A stretch of 64,000 nt of DNA from Flavobacterium ranwuense (GCF_004349315.1 NZ_SMLH01000006.1:124001-188000), one strand, 5' to 3'; shown: positions 9,477-19,390, counted from the first letter of the stretch. The notes: generated from the sequence alone by a model not told the origin. Made by a program: numbers and translations.

Positions 9477-9843
9477 GATGATTGCTGGTTTTAGTGATTG
9501 ATGTTGTTTTGAACGAATTAAATAATAGTTTTTGTTCTTTGTGCCTTATTGTTATGGGCACGGATTGCAAATCAGCGCTATCGGTTCGATTACTATTGTG
9601 GGCACAGTTTGAAAAACTGCTTTAGCGATTTTTTTTAAAATTTAAAACATTGAAAATCAGATTGTTTATAAGATTTTTGTTTTAATAACAAGTTTTGGAA
9701 ATAGCGCAAAGTCAGAGACATTTGCGTAGCCTTTACGAGAAATTAATTTATTTGCAAGAACACTTTGCGGAGCTGGGTAATTTCCGGCTAAGAAAAATAA
9801 AACCAGCTATAGCGCAAAACCGCTGTTATGCGATGCATTTATT
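9477..9843. other. 367-base intergenic region with repeats
   Basis: It holds two imperfect direct copies of a GGGCAC-hairpin motif (9548-9627), a TAGCGCAAAG motif near 9703, and at the right edge the left arm of an inverted repeat framing the next gene. No coding frame is convincing. Confidence 0.55.
9548..9627. repeat. Two direct copies of a GGGCAC-hairpin repeat
   Basis: Each copy starts TATTGT, then (after three extra bases in the first) GGGCAC, a small hairpin and a GC-rich tail. Copy 1 is GGGCACGGATTGCAAATC followed by AGCGCTATCG. Copy 2 is GGGCACAGTTTGAAAAACTG followed by CTTTAGCG. The hairpin stems differ in sequence (GATT/AATC against CAGTTT/AAACTG) but keep pairing, which suggests that a structure is being preserved. 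Confidence 0.5.
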
Positions 9844-10497
9844 TTATTTAGGTAACTTGGTATAAATCAATTCAGGATTTCCACAAACCATTTCACGAAT
9901 TCCATTCTCATTTTGATCTCCAATGTACATCTGTCTTAATTCTCCATTTTTAGAATTTACACTAAATGACCAAATCTGATTATCTGAAAAAGCAAAGTCA
10001 TACGAATAAAATCTTTCGTTTGCACTTTTTGAAAATTGAATATTCTCGCAATTAATCAATTTCATTTTACTGCTTTTTAAATCTTGTTCATAGAAACAAA
10101 ATTTATTTTCATCGATAATTAATATTTTAACAATAATTGTGTCTTTTGTGTTTTCCATTCCCCAATTAGAACCCGTTCGGGATAATTTCCATTTTCCGAC
10201 TAGACTTTCTTTTAATCGTTGCCTTGATATTGGTCTTAAAGAGTCAGACTTTGTAAGCGAAATTTTTCCCAAATCATTATTTGGGTTTAACTCATTTACA
10301 TACCGAAAGAGACCAGCCGCACTAGAATATTCAGAGTTTTTTAAATATTCGTTCGCTTTTTCAAACATCTTTTGTTGATATTCTGGTGATTTATTTTCTT
10401 GTGACCAGGTTCGGCAGAAAATAAAAATGAATAATATTGAAAAGTACTTTTTCATAAGATGTATTTTATAGAAACGTCTTTAAATGTTTCGCATAAC
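9825..10497. repeat. Inverted repeat framing a lone gene
   Basis: GTTATGCGATGCATT at 9825-9839 on the plus strand is matched by GTTATGCGAAACATT on the minus strand at 10497-10483 (13 of 15 identical). Outside each arm, in the same inverted sense, lies a TAGCGCAAA motif (near 9810 on the left and 10552-10544 on the right). The arms enclose exactly one gene. Confidence 0.55.
9844..10455 (-). CDS. Secreted protein of unknown function, TPR-like then lipocalin-like
   Basis: I do not recognise this 203-residue protein as a named family. It has a signal peptide (MKKYFSILFIFIFCRTWSQ), a short helical segment with a TPR look (QKMFEKANEYLKNSEYSSAAGLFRYV split over residues 30-55), and from about residue 85 a beta-rich domain opening LVGKWKLSRTGSNW, which recalls lipocalin-like or META-type secreted domains. 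It probably works in the periplasm or at the surface. It is the only gene inside the inverted repeats at 9825-9839 and 10483-10497, so it may be a moved cassette gene. Confidence 0.65.
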   Translation of the reverse strand: MKKYFSILFIFIFCRTWSQENKSPEYQQKMFEKANEYLKNSEYSSAAGLFRYVNELNPNNDLGKISLTKSDSLRPISRQRLKESLVGKWKLSRTGSNWGMENTKDTIIVKILIIDENKFCFYEQDLKSSKMKLINCENIQFSKSANERFYSYDFAFSDNQIWSFSVNSKNGELRQMYIGDQNENGIREMVCGNPELIYTKLPK

Positions 10498-10842
10498 TTA
10501 TATATACTAGCTACAAACTAGCGTATATACAACCGAAATGGGTTGCTTTGCGCTAGAAATAGCATTTTATTGTTCCGCTAATGTAGTTCATTTATTACGG
10601 ATTATTCGCATTGAAATTTATAAAGTAATCAAAATAAAAAACAAATAGAATTTAGAAATCAGCTCCTAATTACGACTTCCGCCAGAATGACAAACCCACT
10701 GAAATGTCATCTTGTCAGATTTTTTTACGCCAATTTTAACATAAACTGACAATTTAATAGTCGGTTTTGTATTGGCACAAAGATTGACTTATCGACTTCG
10801 AGTCATTAAAACAAGTATACAATAAAATTAAATATATTAAAA
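10456..10842. other. 387-base divergent intergenic region before dnaK
   Basis: It contains the right arm of the inverted repeat (10483-10497), a bulged hairpin TATATAC/GTATATA at 10501-10529, a small AACC/GGTT hairpin (10531-10544), and on the dnaK side a sigma-54-like element at 10772-10787. No coding frame was seen. Confidence 0.55.
10772..10787 (+). promoter_or_regulatory. Sigma-54-like promoter element upstream of dnaK
   Basis: TTGGCACAAAGATTGA matches the -24/-12 sigma-54 consensus TTGGCAC-N5-TTGC except for the last base (A for C). It lies 55 bases before the dnaK ATG, so transcription would start near 10799. No TAnnTTTG element is evident nearer the gene. The resemblance may be chance. 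Confidence 0.4.
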
Positions 10843-12729
10843 ATGGGTAAAATAATCGGAATTGATTTAGGTACGACCAACTCTTGTGTTTCTGTAATGG
10901 AAGGTAATGAAGCAGTTGTTATTCCTAACGCAGAAGGAAAAAGAACAACACCATCTATCATCGCTTTTGTTGAAGGTGGGGAAATTAAAGTAGGAGATCC
11001 TGCTAAAAGACAAGCGGTAACTAATCCAACTAAGACTATTGCTTCTATCAAACGTTTTATGGGTCACTCTTTTTCAGAGGTTTCTGCTGAAGCAAAAAGA
11101 GTTTCTTACAAAGTAGTAAAAGGGGACAACAATACACCACGTGTGGATATTGATGGTCGTTTATACACTGCTCAAGAATTGTCAGCTATGACACTTCAAA
11201 AAATGAAAAAAACAGCTGAAGACTATTTAGGTCAAACTGTTACTGAAGCAGTTATTACTGTTCCAGCTTACTTTAATGATGCACAACGTCAAGCTACGAA
11301 AGAAGCGGGTGAAATTGCAGGTCTTAAAGTAATGCGTATTATCAACGAACCTACAGCTGCTGCACTTGCTTACGGTTTAGATAAAAAAGGTGTTGATCAA
11401 AAAATTGCTGTTTACGATTTAGGTGGAGGTACATTTGATATTTCTGTTCTTGAATTAGGAGACGGAGTTTTTGAAGTATTGTCTACAAATGGAGACACTC
11501 ACTTAGGTGGAGATGATTTTGACCACGAAATTATTGACTGGTTAGCTGCTGAATTCTTAACTGAAGAAGGTATTGACTTACGTCTTGATCCAATGTCATT
11601 GCAACGTTTGAAAGAAGCTGCTGAGAAAGCAAAAATTGAATTGTCTTCTTCTGCTGAAACTGAAATCAACTTGCCATATGTTACTGCTACGGCTTCAGGA
11701 CCAAAACACTTAGTTAAAAAATTAACTAGAGCTCAATTTGAAAAATTAACGGACTCTTTAGTAAAACGTTCTATGGCACCAGTTGCTAAAGCGTTGAAAG
11801 ATGCAGGTTTATCTGTTTCTGATATTGACGAAGTTATTCTTGTAGGAGGTTCTACTCGTATGCCAAGAATTGCTGAAGAAGTTGAAAAATTCTTTGGTAA
11901 AAAAGCGTCTAAAGGAGTTAACCCTGATGAGGTTGTTGCTATTGGAGCAGCTATTCAAGGTGGAGTTCTTTCTGGAGATGTAAAAGATGTATTGTTACTT
12001 GACGTTACACCTTTATCTTTAGGTATCGAAACTATGGGTGGTGTTTTGACTAAATTAATTGAGTCTAACACAACTATTCCAACTAAAAAATCTCAAGTTT
12101 TCTCTACTGCTGCAGATTCTCAACCAACAGTTGAAATCCACGTTTTACAAGGAGACAGAGCTATGGCAGTTGACAACAAAACTATCGGTCGTTTCCATTT
12201 AGATGGTATTCCACCAGCTCCAAGAGGTGTTCCACAAATTGAAGTAACTTTTGATATTGATGCTAATGGTATCATCAAAGTTTCTGCAACTGACAAAGGA
12301 ACTGGAAAATCTCACGATATTCGTATCGAAGCTTCTTCTGGATTAACAGCTGAAGAAATCGAAAGAATGAAAAAAGATGCAGAAGCTAATGCTGATTCTG
12401 ACAAAATTTTAAGAGAAAGAGCAGAAAAATTGAATGAAGCAGACGGAATGATCTTCCAAACTGAAACTCAATTGAAAGAATTAGGTTCTAAATTATCTGA
12501 TGAAAACAAAGTTGCTGTAGAATATGCATTAACTGAATTGAGAATGGCACACCAATCTCAAGACATTCCTGCAATTCAAACGGCTCTTGACAACATCAAC
12601 GCTGCTTGGAAAAAAGCAACTGAAGCGATGTATGCTCAAGGAGAACAAGGTCAAGGTGAAGCACAACCTCAAGGGGATGCTGCTCAAGGAGACAATGTTG
12701 AAGACGTTGAATTCGAAGAAGTAAAATAA
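10843..12729 (+). CDS. dnaK: Molecular chaperone DnaK (Hsp70)
   Basis: A full-length, 628-residue Hsp70. The ATPase half begins [18 protein letters not shown] and contains [13 protein letters not shown] and [10 protein letters not shown]. The substrate-binding half follows, and the protein ends in a Gln/Gly-rich linker and the conserved acidic tail EDVEFEEVK. It folds and protects cytosolic proteins together with DnaJ and GrpE, neither of which is encoded here. The gene is monocistronic with a strong terminator after it. Codon use is strongly biased, as expected of a highly expressed gene. The start is fixed by the conserved [14 protein letters not shown]. Confidence 0.98.
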   Translation: MGKIIGIDLGTTNSCVSVMEGNEAVVIPNAEGKRTTPSIIAFVEGGEIKVGDPAKRQAVTNPTKTIASIKRFMGHSFSEVSAEAKRVSYKVVKGDNNTPRVDIDGRLYTAQELSAMTLQKMKKTAEDYLGQTVTEAVITVPAYFNDAQRQATKEAGEIAGLKVMRIINEPTAAALAYGLDKKGVDQKIAVYDLGGGTFDISVLELGDGVFEVLSTNGDTHLGGDDFDHEIIDWLAAEFLTEEGIDLRLDPMSLQRLKEAAEKAKIELSSSAETEINLPYVTATASGPKHLVKKLTRAQFEKLTDSLVKRSMAPVAKALKDAGLSVSDIDEVILVGGSTRMPRIAEEVEKFFGKKASKGVNPDEVVAIGAAIQGGVLSGDVKDVLLLDVTPLSLGIETMGGVLTKLIESNTTIPTKKSQVFSTAADSQPTVEIHVLQGDRAMAVDNKTIGRFHLDGIPPAPRGVPQIEVTFDIDANGIIKVSATDKGTGKSHDIRIEASSGLTAEEIERMKKDAEANADSDKILRERAEKLNEADGMIFQTETQLKELGSKLSDENKVAVEYALTELRMAHQSQDIPAIQTALDNINAAWKKATEAMYAQGEQGQGEAQPQGDAAQGDNVEDVEFEEVK

Positions 12730-12778
12730 TAATTTCCCGTAGAGACGGACTGCTGTCTGCCTTTATTGTTGATTTAAA

Positions 12779-12808
12779 AAACCGTTCGCCTTTGGTGAAC
12801 GGTTTTTT
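12779..12808 (+). terminator. dnaK intrinsic terminator
   Basis: A stem AACCGTTC (12780-12787) with GAACGGTT (12797-12804) is followed by a run of T. It is placed 50 bases after the dnaK stop. Confidence 0.85.
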
Positions 12809-12821
12809 TTGTGGGATCAAA

Positions 12822-12891
<70 letters not shown>

Positions 12892-12896
12892 ATTAT

Positions 12897-12924
12897 GTAG
12901 AGACGCACTGCAGTGCGTCTCTAC
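12897..12924. repeat. Perfect 28-base palindrome
   Basis: GTAGAGACGCACTG joined directly to its reverse complement CAGTGCGTCTCTAC: 14 + 14 bases with no spacer. A degenerate relative, GTAGAGACGGACTGCTGTCT, follows the dnaK stop at about 12740, and the end of the tandem array (13068-13080) again reads GCGTCTCTACG. This is probably a REP-like dispersed element. Confidence 0.75.
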
Positions 12925-13080
12925 AATGTGCATCTTTACAATGTGCATCTTTACAATGTGCATCTTTACAATGTGCATCTTTACAATGTGCATCTTTACA
13001 ATGTGCATCTTTACAATGTGCATCTTTACAATGTGCGTTTCTACAATAATGTGTATTTCTATATAATATGCGTCTCTACG
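12923..13080. repeat. 15-base tandem array
   Basis: Seven perfect head-to-tail copies of ACAATGTGCATCTTT fill 12923-13027. They are followed by degenerate copies (ACAATGTGCGTTTCT, then longer ones with ATAATGTG) ending in GCGTCTCTACG. Because 15 is a multiple of three, the array gives long repetitive open frames on both strands, but these have no start context or family and are not taken as genes. Confidence 0.85.
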
Positions 13081-13107
13081 TTGAAATCACATCAAATACA
13101 TCATAAA

Positions 13108-13143
13108 AAAAAGGGAAAATGTTGTTGAACATTTTCCCTTTTT
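13108..13143 (-). terminator. Terminator after the zinc protease
   Basis: AAAAAGGGAAAATGTT pairs with AACATTTTCCCTTTTT around the loop GTTG. It lies a few bases beyond the stop of the minus-strand protease gene, with a T-run on that strand. Confidence 0.8.
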
Positions 13144-13149
13144 AATTTA

Positions 13150-15723
13150 TTATTTAGGATTTAAAGCTTCTCCTATTCTAGAAATTAAATCTTGTAAGTG
13201 ATATCTACTCATTCGATCAGCCATTTTTGACGAGGCTAATTTCATTTCGTTTTTTAAACTATTAAGTTGTCCTCTGGAAATAGAAGGTAAGTCAGTTTGA
13301 GCTAAATTTACTCTTCTTGTTGTGAAACCGTAAGTAACACCTACAGGAACCGCTCTAACCATTGCTGTACCTGGTTTTAGTAATTCGATCATTTTGTCAA
13401 CATACAATTTCTGGATGTTTCTACGATACACATCAATTGAACCACTTCCTTTCAATTCAGAAAAGATTCCATTTTTTAAGTCACTTATTAATTCATCAGC
13501 TGAATAGTTGTTTTTATTCACAGAAGAAGTTTCTATAAGGCGAACAATTCTATCTCCAGCCAATAAACTTGATAAGGTAGCATCTTGCATTCCTTTGATC
13601 GCTTCAACACCGCTTTCCGGGTTTATTTTCGAAAGAATATTTTGATCCAATAACCATTTTGGAGTGTTGAATAATTGAGCATTCAAGAATGATACCGCAT
13701 CTTTTTGGATACTTTTTGGAACTACTTCAAATTGATTTCCAGTCATGTCATACGTTTTTGGAGAATCATAGATTCCACCAACGTTTTTAGTAACATGCCC
13801 CATATATCTTCTGAATTGCCCTGTAAGTGCGCCATAAAGATTGTCTAGTTCAGCATAGCTTTCTCCGTTTTCTTTAGTCCACTCTAATAAATTAGGTAAA
13901 ATTCTTTTTAAGTTTTTGATTCCATATTCAGAAGCTCTCATCGCATTATCCCCAATATCCTCAGTTTGATATCTAGGATCATAAGGACTGGTTTCTGTAC
14001 CAAACCATAAACGGTTATTTTTATAGGCTTCCTTAGTCATTTCATTCAACTTCGCCTTTTCTTCAGTTTCAGTTTTAGCTTCGTCAAAATAAGAATAACC
14101 CCATTTAATCGCCCATTTGTCATAATCCCCAATTCTAGGAAATAAGGCTGTAACACCATCTTCTGGTTGTGCCACATAATTAAAACGCGCATAATCCATG
14201 ATAGAAGAGGTATGTCCGTTTTTCTCTTGGTACTCTTTATCTCTTAGTTTTTCAACCGGAGTGGCAGAACTGGCTCCCATGTTGTGACGTAATCCTAAAG
14301 TATGTCCTACTTCATGAGAAGAAACAAAACGGATTAATTCACCCATTAATTTATCATCAAACTTTTTTGATCTTGCAGCAGGATCTACAGCAGCAGTTTG
14401 AATTAAGTACCAGTCTCTTAAAAGACTCATGATGTTGTGATACCAACCAATGTGGCTTTCCAAAATTTCACCACTTCTAGGATCATGAACATTAGGTCCG
14501 TATGCATTTTGAATCTCAGCAGCAAAATATCGTAATACTGAAAAACGGGCATCTTCCAAGCTCATTGTTGGATCATTTTCGGGCCAATATTCCCCACGAA
14601 TAGCATTTTTCCATCCCGCACTTTCAAAGGCAATCTGCCAGTCATCGATACCTTGTTTAATGAATTTTTTCCATTTTTCAGGAGTTGCAGGATCAATGTA
14701 ATATACAATAGGTTTTTTAGGTTCAATTAATTCACCTCTTTTTTGTTTTTGAGCATCTTCTTCAGATTTTGGCTCTAAACGCCATCTCACTGCAAATACT
14801 TTGGTATCTGATTTTTGAGATTCTTCTTCAAAAACATCATATTGGTTTGCAAAATACCCAACACGTGCATCAAATTCTCTTTTGCGCATTGGCGTTTTTG
14901 GCAATAAAATCATAGAGGTATTCATCTCAACCGTGATTACTCCTGCATCTAAACCGGATGGTAAATTAACTCCAATTTGTGGTGTTGGAGTAGTTGAAAT
15001 ACGCGGAGGAGTAGTAGTAAATGTTTTTACACTTCTAATCTCAGTATTTATTGGATAACTGCTTATTTTTGAGATGAATGATTTATCCTTTTGAAACGTT
15101 TGTATGTTTAACAATTGTTTCTTTATTGGATCTAACGAAAAAGTTTGTACGTCAGCATCGAAAGTGCTCGTCAAGTCGATCACATATCCAGCATTATTTT
15201 TTCCGGTTGAATCTTTTTTGAATGCTAAGATATCATAGTTTCCGATAATTGGATCTGAAGTTGAATTCTTAACAGCCTGAGCCATTGGTTTGTCTTCATC
15301 TGGAGACATAATAACATAGGTAACAGACCTAAGGAGAATGTTGTTGTTCAGCCCTTTTTCCCAACGAACAACTTGCCTGTTGATTTCTTCTCCTCCAAAA
15401 ATTCCTCCTCCTGCAGGAGTTTTAGAATATCGGGTTATAGTCATTATTTCACTTCCTAAAAGGGAGTCTGGAATCTCAAAAAGATATTTGTCATTTATTT
15501 TATGAATGTCAATTAATCCTTTTTGTGTTACTGCGGTTGAGTCAATAACTTTTTTGTACGGTTTTGGTTCTTTCTTACCGTCTTTGGATTCAGGTGCTTT
15601 AGCTTCAACTTTGGCTGAGGCATTTTTGTCTGCTCTTTTCTTTTTCTTGCTTTGTGCAAATGTGCCTTGCGCAAAACAAAATAGCAGACAGGTAATAATT
15701 AAGGTTAGTTTTTTGTTCACCAT
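13150..15723 (-). CDS. Secreted zinc-dependent metalloprotease (DUF5117/DUF5118 type)
   Basis: An 857-residue exported protein with a signal peptide and a Lys-rich stretch just after it. Around residue 468 it carries HEVGHTLGLRHN, the extended HExxHxxGxxH zinc site of met-zincins, with SIMDYARFNYVAQPED downstream as the likely Met-turn. The order of a DUF5118-like N-terminal part, a DUF5117 part and the catalytic part (DUF4953) is that of a large Bacteroidota family annotated simply as zinc-dependent metalloproteases. It would digest proteins outside the inner membrane. It is monocistronic, with a clear terminator, and divergent from corA. The natural substrate is unknown. Confidence 0.92.
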   Translation of the reverse strand: MVNKKLTLIITCLLFCFAQGTFAQSKKKKRADKNASAKVEAKAPESKDGKKEPKPYKKVIDSTAVTQKGLIDIHKINDKYLFEIPDSLLGSEIMTITRYSKTPAGGGIFGGEEINRQVVRWEKGLNNNILLRSVTYVIMSPDEDKPMAQAVKNSTSDPIIGNYDILAFKKDSTGKNNAGYVIDLTSTFDADVQTFSLDPIKKQLLNIQTFQKDKSFISKISSYPINTEIRSVKTFTTTPPRISTTPTPQIGVNLPSGLDAGVITVEMNTSMILLPKTPMRKREFDARVGYFANQYDVFEEESQKSDTKVFAVRWRLEPKSEEDAQKQKRGELIEPKKPIVYYIDPATPEKWKKFIKQGIDDWQIAFESAGWKNAIRGEYWPENDPTMSLEDARFSVLRYFAAEIQNAYGPNVHDPRSGEILESHIGWYHNIMSLLRDWYLIQTAAVDPAARSKKFDDKLMGELIRFVSSHEVGHTLGLRHNMGASSATPVEKLRDKEYQEKNGHTSSIMDYARFNYVAQPEDGVTALFPRIGDYDKWAIKWGYSYFDEAKTETEEKAKLNEMTKEAYKNNRLWFGTETSPYDPRYQTEDIGDNAMRASEYGIKNLKRILPNLLEWTKENGESYAELDNLYGALTGQFRRYMGHVTKNVGGIYDSPKTYDMTGNQFEVVPKSIQKDAVSFLNAQLFNTPKWLLDQNILSKINPESGVEAIKGMQDATLSSLLAGDRIVRLIETSSVNKNNYSADELISDLKNGIFSELKGSGSIDVYRRNIQKLYVDKMIELLKPGTAMVRAVPVGVTYGFTTRRVNLAQTDLPSISRGQLNSLKNEMKLASSKMADRMSRYHLQDLISRIGEALNPK

Positions 15724-16065
15724 TTAGTCAATGTATTTGATAAAGTTTATAATTGGTTTTGGTTAATAAGTAGCGTTTTTTGTATTTTGTTACTGATTAT
15801 TGTCAAATTTATTGATATATTTTTAAGAAAATGCTATTTCGAAATGCAATTTTTAATAATTAACACTATTTAAGAATCGTTGATGAATCACTTTTCCGAT
15901 GGTATAATATGATTTTTCTCAGGAAAGGAATTATTATTTCGAGTTACCTTTGTTTTTAAAATACCAAATTAAACCCGTTTTTTTCATTTTTAGGAATGTC
16001 AAAAGTACCGAGAAACGATATTTTTGTAAAAGTTTTTCGTAATATTACTACATAAACAAGTTGGC
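15724..16065. other. 342-base divergent promoter region
   Basis: It separates the zinc protease from corA. Two perfect TAnnTTTG -7 elements are visible: TAAATTTG on the minus strand (15811-15804) for the protease and TATTTTTG on the plus strand (16019-16026) for corA. Neither has an obvious -33 TTTG at the right distance. No gene was seen. Confidence 0.45.
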
Positions 16066-17136
16066 ATGAGAAAAATCAAGTACAAGAAAGGAAGGAAAAT
16101 GCAACCTTATAATTTAGAATATACGGGCATTCATAAAAGTAAGGAATCGGAGATGCAATTGTTTGTTTATGATGATTTGAATCTTACCGAATATGAGGAT
16201 TTTAAGGTTTCGGATTTAGATAAATATATTGATGAACAAAAAACAAACTGGATTAATATACACGGTTTGAATAATGTGGAGTGGTTAAAATCGATTGGAG
16301 ATTATTTTGAAATCGATAATTTTATGTTGGCCGATATTTTAAATACCACCCGAAGAACAAAACTGGAAGAGTCTCATGATTTTCTATTTTTCAACATAAA
16401 ATCACTTTTGCCTGCGGAACATTCAGATAATATAAGTGTAGAACAAATCAGTTTTTTGTTAAAAGATGGAATTCTAATTTCTTTTCAGGAAAAGCGAAGT
16501 GACTTTTTTACCCACATCCGAGAACGGATTCGAACGCATTCAGGAATTGTCAGAACCAAGAAAGCCGATTATTTGTTGTACATTCTTCTGGATGCTATCA
16601 TGGGAAATTTCTACATCACTTTAGAAAACGAGGAGGACAAAATAGAGGAATTAATCAATCTTACCAAGGAAAGTGTTGATCCAATAATTTTAGAAAAAAT
16701 AGAGAAACACAGGGATAATCTGAATTTTCTAAAACGTTCCATTATTCCGCTACGTGATTCTTTGTATGATATAAAAAGTATAAAAGACGATAACATATTT
16801 AATGCGATGGAAGCAGATAGTTTTAGCTTTTTTGCGCGATTGCATCAAAAGAGTTTAGAACTTTTAGAACAAATAGAATCCGATATGGGATCTTTGGAAA
16901 GTGCGTCTAATTTCTTTTTCTCGGCACAGACGCATAAGATGAATGAGATAATGAAAACCCTGACCATCGTATCTGCGATATTTATCCCACTTACTTTTAT
17001 TGTGGGGGTTTACGGAATGAATTTTGAAAATTTACCGGAACTAAAATACCATTATGGGTATCATACCGTTATGGGTGCCATGTTTTTTATAGTTATAGGA
17101 ATGATTATTTATTTTAAAAAACGCCGTTGGTTTTAG
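16066..17136 (+). CDS. corA: CorA-type magnesium/cobalt transporter
   Basis: A 356-residue divalent-cation channel of the inner membrane. It has a large cytoplasmic alpha/beta and helical domain, then two C-terminal membrane helices with the signature YGMN (in VGVYGMNFENLPEL) at the end of the first, as in all CorA proteins. The basic C-terminus KKRRWF follows. An alternative start at 16099 (MQPYNLEYTGIHKS) would drop the Lys-rich first eleven residues and may be the true one. It is followed after 54 bases by pta on the same strand, but a shared transcript is uncertain. Confidence 0.93.
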   Translation: MRKIKYKKGRKMQPYNLEYTGIHKSKESEMQLFVYDDLNLTEYEDFKVSDLDKYIDEQKTNWINIHGLNNVEWLKSIGDYFEIDNFMLADILNTTRRTKLEESHDFLFFNIKSLLPAEHSDNISVEQISFLLKDGILISFQEKRSDFFTHIRERIRTHSGIVRTKKADYLLYILLDAIMGNFYITLENEEDKIEELINLTKESVDPIILEKIEKHRDNLNFLKRSIIPLRDSLYDIKSIKDDNIFNAMEADSFSFFARLHQKSLELLEQIESDMGSLESASNFFFSAQTHKMNEIMKTLTIVSAIFIPLTFIVGVYGMNFENLPELKYHYGYHTVMGAMFFIVIGMIIYFKKRRWF

Positions 17137-17190
17137 AAATTAAAAAGGAATGCATCCAATTAATCTGGAATTAAATTTAAAAATAAAAAA

Positions 17191-19284
17191 ATGAACAAGG
17201 CCATATACATTGCAACAAGCGAACAAAATAGTGGGAAGTCGATTATTACGTTGGGATTGATGAGCATGCTTATTGGTAAAATGGCTAAAGTAGGTTATTT
17301 TAGACCTATTGTTGAAGATTTTGAAGAAGGGGGATTTGATAATCATATTGAAACCGTGATTGGACATTTTGGGATGGATATTGAATTTGAAGATGCGTAT
17401 GCCATTACAAAAAGTAAATTAATCAAAAAGAAGAACAAGGGGAAAATAGGCGAGGTTCTCGATTTGATTATTGAAAAATACAAGAAATTAGAAGAGCGTT
17501 TCGATTTTGTTTTGGTTGAAGGAACCAGTTTTACAGGAGAAGGAACTGTTATCGAATTAGATATGAATGTTCTGATTGCCAAAAATCTTGGTATTCCAAC
17601 TATTATTGTGGGCTCGGGAGTGGGTAAAACATTAGAGGAATTGATAGATAGTCTTTACTTGGCATACGATTCATTTAAAGTCAAAGATGTCGAGGTTTTG
17701 GCTGTAATCGCCAATAAAGTCCAACGGGAGAATATTGAATTAGTAACCAACGGTCTAAAGAAAAGCTTACCGGAAGGTATATTGGTCAATTCAATTCCTT
17801 TGATTCATAAATTGAATAATCCAACGGTACAGGAAATTGTAAATGAGTTAGATGCTAAAGTTTTATTTGGTGCGGCACATTTGAACAATCAAACTGGAAA
17901 TTTTAGTGTGGGAGCAATGCAATTGTGTAATTATTTGTTGCATTTGAAAGAAAATAGTCTGGTGATTACGCCCGGAGATAGAGCCGATATTATTTTGGGC
18001 GCATTGCAGGCCAATGAGTCCGTAAATTACCCTACCATTTCCGGAATTGTACTTACAGGTAATATCTTGCCTGAGATTAGTATTTTGAAATTGATAGAAG
18101 GACTTTCGACCATTGTTCCAATTATTGCGGTGGAAGAAGGAACGTATTACATTACCAATAAAATAGGTTCCATTAAATCTAAAATTTACGCGAACAACAA
18201 GCAAAAGATTGAAATTTCTATCAATACTTTCGAAAAACATGTTGACTTAGACAACTTGGCTGAAAAGCTAATCACTTTTGAAGCGGAGGGAATGACTCCA
18301 AAAATGTTCCAATATAATTTAGTAAAAAGAGCCAGACAACACAGGAAACACATTGTTTTACCAGAAGGAAATGATGAAAGAATCATTATTGCAGCCTCAC
18401 AATTATTGACGATGGATGTGGTTGATATTTCGATTATTGGCAACAAAAAACAAATTGAAAGTAAAGTTGCTGAGTTGGGGCTTCCTTTCGATTTTTCTAT
18501 AATAAAAATCATTAATCCGATAGAATCCGAGCATTATGATGATTATGTAAACACCTATTATGAGTTGCGAAAAGCAAAAAATGTAACCATAGGAATGGCT
18601 AAGGATTTAATGGAAGATGTTTCATATTTTGGAACAATGATGGTCTATAAAGGTCATGCAGACGGAATGGTTTCCGGAGCGGCACATACCACGCAACATA
18701 CCATTTTGCCGGCTTTGCAATTCATTAAAACGAAACCCAATTCCTCCGTGGTTTCCTCGATATTTTTCATGTGTTTAGAGGACAGAGTATCTGTTTTTGG
18801 AGATTGTGCCATTAATCCAAATCCTACTGCGGAACAATTGGCAGAAATTGCAATTTCCTCTGCCGATTCCAGTTTGGCTTTTGGTATTGAACCAAAAATC
18901 GCCATGCTTTCGTATTCATCTGGTTCATCAGGAAAAGGAGATGAAGTAGATAAAGTAAGAGCTGCAACTGAAATAGTGAGAAGAAAACGTCCCGATTTAA
19001 AAATTGAAGGACCGATACAATACGATGCTGCAGTTGATATGGCTGTCGGGAAAAGTAAGATGCCAAATTCAGAAGTGGCAGGACAAGCGAGTGTTCTAAT
19101 TTTTCCAGATTTAAATACAGGAAATAATACTTATAAAGCGGTTCAAAGGGAAACAGGTGCATTAGCAATTGGACCTATGTTACAAGGGTTGAACAAACCT
19201 GTAAATGATTTAAGCCGTGGTTGCACGGTAGATGATATTATAAATACAGTCGTGATTACAGCGATTCAAGCACAAGGATTATAA
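17191..19284 (+). CDS. pta: Phosphate acetyltransferase
   Basis: A 697-residue long-form Pta. The N-terminal third is a BioD/DRTGG-like regulatory region with a P-loop-like SEQNSGKSIITLGLM. The C-terminal PTA_PTB domain from about residue 370 includes VLPEGNDERII, GAAHTTQHTILPALQFI and SYSSGSSGKGDEVDKV. It converts acetyl-CoA and phosphate to acetyl phosphate in the cytosol. ackA follows after 106 bases, completing the acetate pathway that yields ATP from acetyl-CoA or activates acetate. The pair is very likely one operon despite the gap, which carries an AT-rich repeat. Confidence 0.96.
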   Translation: MNKAIYIATSEQNSGKSIITLGLMSMLIGKMAKVGYFRPIVEDFEEGGFDNHIETVIGHFGMDIEFEDAYAITKSKLIKKKNKGKIGEVLDLIIEKYKKLEERFDFVLVEGTSFTGEGTVIELDMNVLIAKNLGIPTIIVGSGVGKTLEELIDSLYLAYDSFKVKDVEVLAVIANKVQRENIELVTNGLKKSLPEGILVNSIPLIHKLNNPTVQEIVNELDAKVLFGAAHLNNQTGNFSVGAMQLCNYLLHLKENSLVITPGDRADIILGALQANESVNYPTISGIVLTGNILPEISILKLIEGLSTIVPIIAVEEGTYYITNKIGSIKSKIYANNKQKIEISINTFEKHVDLDNLAEKLITFEAEGMTPKMFQYNLVKRARQHRKHIVLPEGNDERIIIAASQLLTMDVVDISIIGNKKQIESKVAELGLPFDFSIIKIINPIESEHYDDYVNTYYELRKAKNVTIGMAKDLMEDVSYFGTMMVYKGHADGMVSGAAHTTQHTILPALQFIKTKPNSSVVSSIFFMCLEDRVSVFGDCAINPNPTAEQLAEIAISSADSSLAFGIEPKIAMLSYSSGSSGKGDEVDKVRAATEIVRRKRPDLKIEGPIQYDAAVDMAVGKSKMPNSEVAGQASVLIFPDLNTGNNTYKAVQRETGALAIGPMLQGLNKPVNDLSRGCTVDDIINTVVITAIQAQGL

Positions 19285-19330
19285 ATCAATTATGAATTGT
19301 GAATTATTAATTATGAGTTTTGATTCTTTG
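19285..19330. repeat. AATTATGA-type AT-rich repeat between pta and ackA
   Basis: Several degenerate copies of AATTATGAATT / AATTGTGAATT occur in a row. A related, inverted set occurs upstream of priA (58253-58326), so it looks like a dispersed intergenic repeat. Confidence 0.4.
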
Positions 19331-19390
19331 AGCCTTTAGTGAAAAGACTCAGTAAATCAGATAATTAGTGCCTTAGCAACTTAAAAAAAA

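Noticed and set aside
9825..10497. Classical integron attC sites
   Set aside because: The repeat GTTATGC does not fit the GTTRRRY core, and there is no integrase in the window.
12923..13042. CRISPR-like array
   Set aside because: The units are contiguous without spacers and only 15 bases long; no cas genes are in the window.
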